Origin: Odontesthes bonariensis
Taxonomy: Eukaryota > Chordata > Actinopteri > Atheriniformes > Atherinopsidae
Reading direction: 5' to 3'
DNA length: 64,000 nt
Assembly: GCF_027942865.1 (NCBI RefSeq)
Contig: NC_134515.1
Span: 24,202,227-24,266,226 of the forward strand
The notes below the pieces were generated by a model, which worked only from the letters and a program-made list of their open reading frames with translations, was not told the origin of the DNA and ran no database searches. Numbering within the stretch: the first letter of the stretch is position 1; every line of letters starts with the position of its first letter. The position numbers and the translations under genes are program-made. Below are positions 33,559 through 64,000 of this stretch, in pieces.

Positions 33559-33976
33559 GTGAGGGTGACAAAGTTCTCTGTAGCATCCTGAGAAGATTCA
33601 CTCAAAGTGTTAAGTTGGTATCATCAATTATTTTTTCAATTGATAGGGATTGTAGAAACCGTAACTCAAACAGAACATGTTCTGAGGTGCATTTTTTTAT
33701 CTACAAATTTGGAGCTCTCAAAAGGCCCTTGAACAGAGCTGTTCAGGTTATATGACCCAAAAATTCATGGTGGCGTGGAAACGTGTCATCAGGAAATGTT
33801 TTGTTTTTATAAGGAGTTTGAGGGGAATAAAGCTTGTGTCATGTAGGAATTAGATATGACAGCAGAATAAATTTAATCTCTGGTCCTTCTATTTATTAAC
33901 TACGGGGAAAATATTCAATTGCAACAGGCCTTTTAGCGATCTGCAACAACAAATTTAATACAATCATGCTTTACAG

Positions 33977-36856
<2,880 letters not shown>

Positions 36857-38444
36857 ACTATGAAATGTATACACATTCTGGATTTAAAGAAAAAAAATAT
36901 TGAATTGCCCTCATACGGACTCTCTTTTGGGAGAAAGACTGCAGAGAAAATGCTTCGTATACACCATGAGAAGCCCTGCAAGTGACCTAACAAACATGTG
37001 GATAATTGCTTCCAACAGACACAGCAGTTTGCTTTGTAACCCGAGGGGGGAATAATGAGGAAATACCTGGCCTTACCAAGTCAGACCTGTTATTCCACTT
37101 GTTACTCAACTTGAAATCCATGAGAAACACGAGTCTGTTGCCTTTGCGTGCAGTGAAAAGATGCAGGTGGAGAACTCTTCCGGTCATGGACCAATTTAAT
37201 CAAACCCAAGATTTTTACTTAGCTGCCAGACAATTCATTGTTTTTATTCAGTTTGTTGGCCTCCACTACTGATAAAGTGCTGTTGTGAGATGACTTTTAC
37301 CAAGCTTTTTTTGTGCATTGTTTTATATAATCACACAATGCAGGCCATCGGTACTTCAGGATGCATGAGCGGTACTGACACCAGAAAGGCAGACGCATGG
37401 TATCGTGACTGTACAAAAAAGGTCATGTTTCAAAAAACACACAGGCACTGCCATTCTCCGTAGATGACTGAAGCCCATTACAGTTCATGGAGGAGCTATG
37501 AGTATTATACATTATAGAACATTAGTGGCTAACCCACTTTTTAATAGTCTTTAATCTGTTTTGTAGTACACTAGACATGTATGATACAATATATCCCTCT
37601 TCAGGTAAGTCTTGGAGTTGTTGATGTCCTGAGGAGAGAAACGAGTCCAATAGAGGCCAGCATCCTCCAACCTCCCTCTGACACATCCCAAGCATGTGGC
37701 AAGTGATAGTACCTGCAGGTCGAGTCACGACAGCCTATTGCAGTAAAGTCCATGGAGTCCTGATGCGAGAAGATAATGCCGAGATCCAACAGGAGGAGTT
37801 ACAGCTGGAGCAGCATTCACATACAAGCCAGTCTTCTCTGAAATTCAGTGTCCAAATCAAGTCAGCTCACCACAGACATGGGTGAAATACCTAGAGAGAG
37901 AATTCACGCAACTGGAAAACAGGTTTTTAGCCTATGTTTGGCTACTTAATGAAGTTTTAATACCGCTGAGGTATTCACTGAAACTCGACAGTGACCAAGG
38001 CAGATGAGGAAACGAACGAAGCAAGAGAAGCAGCATAGCACAGGCCAACCCCGATGAAAATATGTGATATTTACAGATTTAAACAAGTAAATTAACAAGT
38101 ACTCTAGACTATTGGTGAAGAGAGCCAACAGCTAAAATAAAATTTAAATTAGAGTTCAGGTCCAATAAAAAGTAGACACTAGAGTACATCCTATGGCCAA
38201 AACAAAGAAAGAAAAACAACCGTCTGAGTGATCGTCTCGGTGAGACAAATCATCATATGCACTGGTTGTAAGTGTATGTACAGTCCGTGTGTGCGGAAAA
38301 TAGGCTGACACACAATGAATATAATCATATACATGCCCCCCCACCCCTACAGACAACAACGTAGGGTGAGAATAGAAAACTACTCATTCAAAGGCTGGGT
38401 GAAGAAAAAGTGAAAGGGTCTTGTCCATTTTTTTCTTCTTCCAA
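36857..38444. other. Convergent 3' untranslated interval
   Basis: The phosphatase (+) and qrich1 (-) converge here. The interval is expected to hold both 3' UTRs. TTTATT at about 37,237 would read AATAAA for qrich1. No open frame here resembles a gene, and no mobile element was recognised. Confidence 0.5.
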
Positions 38445-51435
<12,991 letters not shown>

Positions 51436-52049
51436 TGCAGCAAACAGCACAGAACAGAACCTGTGGGTAGTTAAAAAAATAAAAAATTTTTTTATTTAAA
51501 TTTCGTACAAATCTCAAGTGTATTTAACAAAAGTTACATATCACCATGAACCAAATTACAGAACTCCAGCCAAAACTCTTGCGGACGTGACACCAAGATC
51601 AAGTGGATTTTAGAGATGGAATACAGAAGAAAAACACATAAACACTGCGCCGACATCGATCTGACCTACTGCACATTGACCGGCGTTAAAACAGAGATCG
51701 TAATAGGAAAGGGTTAATTTTCTCTGCGTGTAAACGAGCTGGGACAAAAGCGCGGTCACTTTCCAAATCTGAGGCAGCAAAGTTGCATTTCAGACGACTG
51801 CATCACAAAACATGCACGTTTAAAACCCAAGTCGCATAACTGTTATCAATGTGGTCTACGATCTGAGCAACATCTATTCAAACAGCTGATTACACAATAT
51901 GCTAGGTTAGCCAGGTACATTGCTAACTAGCCGCGTGTTGTTTGCAAATTAGATAGAAACCACAGCATTTAAAAAAAAAAAAAAACACGTTAATGCCACG
52001 ATAACAACGGAAGACAAACGTACTTCTCGTACAAGATGGTACATGTGCT

Positions 52050-52400
52050 AAAAGCAACGTTCTCGAGGGGAAACTCTTGTCTCGGCATCGTAACGCCAAT
52101 TACATTTTTTCTGATTTATCCAAAGCTAACAGGCTAACATTAGCATGCGCGTTAACTACCTCTCTTCCTACACGGGCCGAGGTTGAGCCGCCCACCAGCT
52201 CTTCTCTACCCTTACGACGGCGCTCCTCTTCTAACTTGCAGGAAGGCAAAGTTCAACTAATGTTTTCGGTGGATGCTTAATTCTTTATTTGTTAGAGGTT
52301 ATCTTTAGATGGTTAGCTTTAAATTTTCTTTCACTACACCTATAATATTTCGCTGGGCGCCATCTTACAACATTGCCTTTAGACCAATAAGCGACCGATT
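52050..52400 (-). promoter_or_regulatory. Likely qrich1 promoter / 5' region
   Basis: On the minus strand this interval contains AAGATGGCGCCCAGCG (complement of 52,351-52,366), a YY1-type element that commonly sits just after vertebrate transcription starts. It lies about 900 bp upstream of the qrich1 start-codon exon, so a non-coding first exon is expected. The start site is inferred only. Confidence 0.5.
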
Positions 52401-53436
52401 TGTAATTCTGTTGCGCTATCGCGGTATTTCCCACACGTGACATCGAGATAACTGGTGCTTGTGTAGTAGATTTTTAAAGGCGACTCACACAGGCAAAGCA
52501 GCCGGCAAAATGGAACAGATATCAGTCCACCTTAAATCACAGTTATGCCAGAGAAACGCTCCTAGTGGTTAATTGGCCTCCGAATCTTTTAAGGTAGTCG
52601 CAAAGAGATGCACCGAATGTTTAGGCGGTGCCTGGGAAGCTCTGGGCAGTTGAGGGTTAATTCCCACGTACGACATTGTGGCATGGTATGAGAACCCACA
52701 TTGCTCAATGTTATGGATAAAAGACATGCAATAGTACTGTACTCATTTCAAATTTCCACTACTTATATAGGAAAGTGGGACGAATTATACAGCTTTAACT
52801 GATGAATAAAACATAGCGAAGAAATTATTTTGCAACCTAAAGTCTGTGAAAAAGTTGTACTGATCCTTTAAACTCTAAACGTTGCGGTTTATATGGCAAT
52901 ACATGGGATTCTTTGTGAAAATTACAAATACTGAAGAAAATTCTAGTGTTCCACCTATCATTTCAATGGTCATTTGTGATTAAAGTTTTACATAACTGTC
53001 AGATTACAGTGCCAAGACGGGAACATGAGTTGTACTCAGCAAAGAATAAAAAAAAACAACATAACAAACGCTGAAAAAAGCATCACAATATTTTTAATGT
53101 ACTAGCCCACCTAATAAAGATTGTTTTGGACTTTTTAAATCAACTGAAGTGCCTGGACCTAGGATTTTTTCCTCTCTTTTTGCATTACAATAGTTGTTAT
53201 ACCACATCAAACATTTGTTAAAATGACTGCATATTTAAACCGATATGAAAATGCGTATTCCCAATAATTTCCACAAGGACAAATAATATATTTTTTTATA
53301 ATGTTATTTATTCTTTTATCCTGCCAAAAGGATCTTAAAAACACATGGTGGGCTAGCAGTTAGCCACCGCTTTTGTAAGAAAAATCAAATATGGCATTTG
53401 AGAGCATTTCCTCTATGTAATACCAGCTGAGAGTAT
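52400..53436. other. Intergenic, upstream of qrich1
   Basis: AT-rich unique-looking sequence between the presumed qrich1 start region and the palindrome. TTTATT motifs near 53,315 could serve as AATAAA for the qars1 transcript on the minus strand. Confidence 0.35.
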
Positions 53437-53521
53437 ATATATATATATATATATATATAGATAGATTTCTATATATAACATTTATGCTAAAGGTCCTTAT
53501 TGAACAGTGATCAAAGTTGCT

Positions 53522-53552
<31 letters not shown>

Positions 53553-53740
53553 TTAAATAATTCAATTTAATAAAAATAAAAAACTAATTCATAGAATAAA
53601 AAAAAAGAAAAAAAAAAAGACTCAACATTGACTGGTACGACTAATACAATGCAGAGTTGGCTTTTACTGTATTTCTTCAGATGGCAGTTATGTACCTGAA
53701 GTACCATTTGGAAATGTTGAGACCAAATAGACGGCTATAG

Positions 53741-53816
<76 letters not shown>

Positions 53817-54112
53817 CTATAGCGGAGAAGGGTCAAATGAAGTGCCGTCTATTTGGTCTCAACATTTCCAAATGGTACTTCAGGTACATAACTGCCATCT
53901 GAAGAAATACAGTAAAAGCCAACTCTGCAGTGTATTAGTCGTACCAGTCAATGTTGAGTCTTTTTTTTTTCTTTTTTTTTATTCTATGAATTAGTTTTTT
54001 ATTTTTATTAAATTGAATTATTTAATTTTTTTTTTTTTTTTTTTTTTAAATTAAAGCAACTTTGATCACTGTTCAATAAGGACCTTTAGCATAAATGTTA
54101 TATATAGAAATC

Positions 54113-54143
<31 letters not shown>

Positions 54144-54145
54144 CT
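53437..54145. repeat. Large near-perfect palindrome (foldback) with (TA)n centre
   Basis: Left arm about 53437-53747 and right arm about 53813-54145 are reverse complements. Examples: TTGATCACTG near 53,510 is mirrored near 54,063, and GACCAAATAGACGG at 53,721 is mirrored at 53,848. The centre is (TA)n with TCTCTC/GAGAGA shoulders. The right arm carries one extra block of about 22 bp (GCGGAGAAGGGTCAAATGAAGT); otherwise only scattered mismatches were seen. Both arms contain a poly(A)/poly(T) run. The right arm starts about 100 bp after the qars1 stop codon, so the qars1 3' UTR probably runs into it. Confidence 0.9.
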
Positions 54146-54242
54146 CTCTCTCTCTCTCTCGCTGATATTACATAAGAAGCAATGAAAGCAATTTGGACAT
54201 ATTTTCTGGAAAAGCAGGAAGGGCAGCTTGATCTTGAGTCAA

Positions 54243-60441
<6,199 letters not shown>

Positions 60442-61117
60442 TAGTCCAGCAGGTTACTCGGAACCACACAAACACGCCACCACCACACACTGGTTGACTT
60501 AATAGAGAAAGAGCAAGGGACGACTTCCTGAACACTGCCGATTGAAAAAAAATAGTACAAACATATTAGCCAATAAGAAACTGCAGGCGAAGATAGTGTT
60601 GACCAATTGTAAATAAGTTTGATAAACCTACCCGCCTACTATGAACAACAGAGCCAATCATCAGTTTGTTATGATCAGCGAGGGAGGGGCTACCGGAATC
60701 AGAGTAATGTTGCATCAGATTGAGATTTTGTTCATTTCCGGCAATAAACTTGAAATCTAGACTATAATCAATGATTGTTCATCCTATATAAAACTTATAT
60801 TTACAAATATATCATCTTAGCTCCTTCCGAAAACTTTTTCTATGGAATGTGTGCATCTTTCAAACGCAGCATAAGGTTTTTGATGTCCGTCATAATCAAC
60901 CCCAAGTTAACTCCGTGAAAGTTATTTTAAATGAGCTGTTCAACAGTATAGAACCCAGCGAATTCATTTCGCGTGAATTGTTTTGTTGTTATCTGCTGTA
61001 CGTCAATTGAATTCCGCCTTGTTGCGTTTTGTTTGATCCAGATACTGTGGTGAGTCAGTGAACATGAGTTTTAACGTCTAAACAGACAGCAGGGTGGTTA
61101 CGAGCGTCAAATCAAGT
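60442..61117. promoter_or_regulatory. Divergent qars1/ogg1 promoter with three CCAAT boxes
   Basis: 676 bp separate the two start codons. CCAAT motifs in the same orientation occur at 60570-60574, 60603-60607 and 60654-60658, spaced 33 and 51 bp: a pattern typical of NF-Y-driven bidirectional housekeeping promoters. No TATA box was recognised at either side. Start sites are not visible from sequence. Confidence 0.6.
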
Positions 61118-63648
61118 ATGGCCAAACATGCAGTGTTGTCGTCGGGGGCCAAAATGTGGAGATCTGTGGCTTGTTCGAAATCAGAACTACGTCTGGATCT
61201 CACTCTTGCCTGTGGACAGTCTTTCCGGTGGGTTGGTCAGACTCAGATACAGCCTTTTAACAGCCAGTACAACAGTGTTATTCATCCTATTGGTGTTTTC
61301 ATTAACGCACGTCTCATCCCGTAGCTGGAGAGAAACTGCAGAGGGGCACTGGACCGGTGTGATGAGAGGGCGAGTGTGGACTCTGACTCAGACAGATGAC
61401 ACTCTTTGGTACCAGGTCTACACAAACCAGGGCGAGCAGAAGGAGGGAGGTGACAATAAGAGGAGAGCTGGCGTTTCTCTCCAGGAGGGAAACAGGGCCG
61501 AGAAGAAGCGCTTTAAAGATGCTCCGTGGAAGGACGAAGAGGAGCCACTTGCTGTGACCACTGAACAGAACAGTGATGTGGAGGCAGATATGCTGAGAGA
61601 CTACTTCCAGCTGCATGTGAAGCTGGGCGATCTATACAAGGAATGGGGAGCAGCTGACTGCCACTTCAAGCAGATTGCAGACATCTTCACAGGTCAGCCT
61701 ATGTTTATTTATGAATGTACATTATTTATTGGCAGTGAGACACAATGTTTTGTCACATGTGTTGGTCGTATCGTTTGGTGTTCCTCCAGGTGTGCGAATG
61801 CTGCGCCAGGACCCCACTGAATGCCTGTTTTCCTTCATTTGCACCTCCAACAACCACATCTCCCGTATTCAGGGAATGGTGGAGAGACTGTGTGAAAACC
61901 TGGGTGCACCACTCTGCCAGCTGGATCAAACCTCCTACTATGACTTTCCTACCCTGTCTGCACTTGCAGGTGCATTAAAATCTTTGCCATGGACTTCACA
62001 CATTAATTTATAATCCTGTCGGCAGCATTAATGTTAGACATGCAGGGTTCTCTGGGTCTCTCAAGTCCCCCTCGAATAGTTTTTGCCCCTTTACTTTTAT
62101 TACTGTGTTAATACTTAAGTGGTAGAAAACGTAGCTGTAGAGAGAGTACTAGATTTTATTACAAATAAGTTCTTGCTGTCCTTCTTTCTTTTTCTTTTTC
62201 CCTCAAGATTCAATATTTTGCACAGCTGTTTCTAGTGGTCTAGTGGTCTGAGATTTTAGAAACTCAACCATAAACGCAACAGAAAGAAAAACATGACAGC
62301 TCGTCACAAAACACCGTTTCAGGATAACAAAAATATAAAGTATCAAAGAGCATAATAAAACAACAGAATATTGAAAACAGAAAACACTACATTTAGGATA
62401 ATAAACATAATTTAACATAAAGTTGAAAAAAAATAAGAAAAAAGCAGAAAATGCAGTTTCAGAATACCCAACAACATGTTATTGCTTTTTTTGTGTGTGT
62501 TTTTCCGCATGGAAAAAAGCAAAAAAAAAGCACCAACCTCCAAGAAGTAAGACTTGGTATATGCCACAGATTTCGTAGAACATACGCCTTTCTGAGGTGT
62601 AGGTGGTGCTCTGCAGATACAGAGCAGAAATCTTCAGCCACGGCGTTAATGGCTTATTTTGCTCTTCATATGTCCTGAAGCACATTTTTTCTGGACATTT
62701 ATATTAAGGTTTAAAAATTGGTTCTAGTTGAACAATTAAGTGTCTTTTTTCACCTCTCACTTATTTATGTTGTTCTCTCTGCTCTAATCGGCAGATGGCA
62801 GCGTCGAGGCGCGACTCAGGGATCTCGGCTTTGGATACAGGGCCCGGTTCCTCCAGCAGAGTGCAAAGCAAATCCTGCACACCCACGGGCTCCAGTGGCT
62901 TGAGGGTTTACGCAGAGTCCCGTATCTTGAGGCCCGTGATGCTCTTCGGACTCTCCCTGGCGTTGGCACCAAGGTACAGCAGGAAAAGAAGCAGTTCGCC
63001 TCTCACAGTTCATTGATATTAATGGGGGCAAATATTATGACGTGAAATAATGATAGCAGCGTCTAATCAAGGTTTTGTTTCACGGTGTAGGTGGCAGACT
63101 GTGTGTGTCTTATGTCTATGGATAAGTCAGAGGCCGTCCCCGTGGATACACACGTGTGGCAGATTGCTAAGCGGGACTATAAGTATGCTGCTGATAAGGG
63201 ACAAAAGAGCCTCACAGATAAACTCCACAAAGGAATCGGTTAGTATTCGCACACCTTCTTTGAAGTATTGGTCCTCTTCATCCACTAACACAATGTCTTA
63301 TCAACTGTTTCCACACAGGAGACTTTTTTAGAAAGCTATGGGGGCCGTACGCCGGCTGGGCGCATTCGGTGAGTTATCGGCCTTTGATTTTCTGTCTCTC
63401 GCAGTCGGTCCGTTCGCTGTTACGACCGCTGTTTCTGCCTGTTTCAGGTGTTGTTCTGTGCTGACCTCAAGAAGTTCCAGAGCCTCAAAGAAGCCGCACA
63501 TCTGAAGCAGCCGAAGGAGGAGGAAGAGGAAGGAGAAAAGTGCAGGAAATCAACAATAAAAAGAGAGTTTGATGGAGATGGGACAAACATGAAAAAAAAA
63601 AAAAAAAATGCAAGTGAAGAAATAGGGGCTGATATGCTTCTAATATGA
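61118..63648 (+). CDS. ogg1: 8-oxoguanine DNA glycosylase (OGG1), 7 exons
   Basis: Bifunctional base-excision-repair glycosylase/AP lyase that removes 8-oxoG. Exons: 61118-61227, 61325-61692, 61790-61969, 62795-62973, 63091-63238, 63319-63368, 63448-63648. Phases close: 411 aa (human alpha form 345). N-terminal [17 protein letters not shown], then [20 protein letters not shown] and [11 protein letters not shown]. The helix-hairpin-helix [11 protein letters not shown] contains the catalytic Lys (K249 in human) at the exon 4/5 junction, followed by VPVDTHVW with the catalytic Asp (D268 in human), then [14 protein letters not shown]. Exon 2 has about 35 extra residues ([20 protein letters not shown]...) between the first beta strands and the conserved core. 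The last exon adds an acidic/Lys-rich tail with NMKKKKKN. The start is the first ATG in frame; an ATG at 61151 is an alternative. Confidence 0.97.
62980..63000. other. Small ogg1 intron gap, no feature
   Basis: The 62974-63090 intron between the two halves of the catalytic helix-hairpin-helix has no recognisable element. The larger 61970-62794 intron also shows only AT-rich unique-looking sequence. Confidence 0.4.
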
Positions 63649-63686
63649 GATCACACAATTTACTGATCGAGCTGTATTTGAAAACC

Positions 63687-63692
63687 CATTAA
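63687..63692 (+). terminator. Candidate ogg1 polyadenylation signal
   Basis: An ATTAAA variant signal lies about 40 bp past the ogg1 stop. AT-rich DNA without coding potential follows to the window end. Confidence 0.4.
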
Positions 63693-64000
63693 AATGAAAT
63701 GTGCAGTTGGTTAACTATTCAAAAAACCTGACATAGAACGAGTTGCTGTGCAACATCTCAGGGTTTTTTAATCTATATGCGTTGACTGTGCTTTTTCCTC
63801 ACTGTGAGCTCTCCACTGAAAAATCAAGGCATTGGTGACTTTGTTTTGTAAATATGAAATATACTTTTTGTACTTTACAGTGTTCACTGAGTGTATTTAT
63901 TTTTTTAGAACATATCAAAACAGTTGTTAAGCCCACTAAAATAACCACTGTCTAGTTGGCTATGAGATATGTAAAATGTTACTAAAATGGCCTGTAGGTG

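Overview
The window is nuclear DNA of a vertebrate, almost certainly a teleost fish. It has compact multi-exon genes with GT/AG introns and vertebrate-type proteins. It is rich in short non-autonomous DNA transposons with TTAA, 8-bp or 6-bp target-site duplications, in Tc1/mariner debris and in microsatellites, as fish genomes are. No prokaryotic, viral or CRISPR feature was seen.

Layout. 1-12,374 is non-coding: a heptanucleotide minisatellite, a TTAA-flanked foldback element (6,201-6,864) and a four-level nest of DNA transposons (8,377-12,053). 12,375-20,728 (+) holds all coding exons of a prickle planar-cell-polarity gene, closest to prickle2 (PET domain, three LIM domains, C-terminal CIIS prenylation box). 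23,735-30,910 (-) is a periphilin-1-like gene in seven coding exons. 33,014-36,856 (+) is a single-domain protein tyrosine phosphatase that resembles receptor-type R3 enzymes but has no recognisable ectodomain. 38,445-51,435 (-) is qrich1; one intron carries three transposons inserted into one another (39,418-43,205). 53,437-54,145 is a large near-perfect palindrome at the 3' end of qars1. 54,243-60,441 (-) is qars1 in 23 exons. 61,118-63,648 (+) is ogg1, divergent from qars1 across a 676-bp shared promoter with three CCAAT boxes.

The five named genes do not form one pathway: planar polarity and nuclear scaffolding (prickle2), gene silencing (periphilin), phosphotyrosine signalling (PTP), transcriptional stress response (qrich1), glutaminyl-tRNA charging (qars1) and base-excision repair (ogg1). 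The qrich1-qars1 pair matches human 3p21.31. The prickle-periphilin neighbourhood mirrors human PRICKLE1-PPHLN1 on 12q12, although this prickle reads as prickle2, so it may be a surviving copy of an ancient duplicated block.

All exon chains were assembled by hand. For every multi-exon gene the reading phase closes across all splice junctions; only the 5' end of the phosphatase remains open. The most unusual observations are the two transposon nests whose target-site duplications fix the insertion order, the palindrome that would place a roughly 300-bp duplex in the qars1 3' UTR, the (TTTCC)n tract acting as polypyrimidine tract for a prickle LIM exon, and the phosphatase without an ectodomain.
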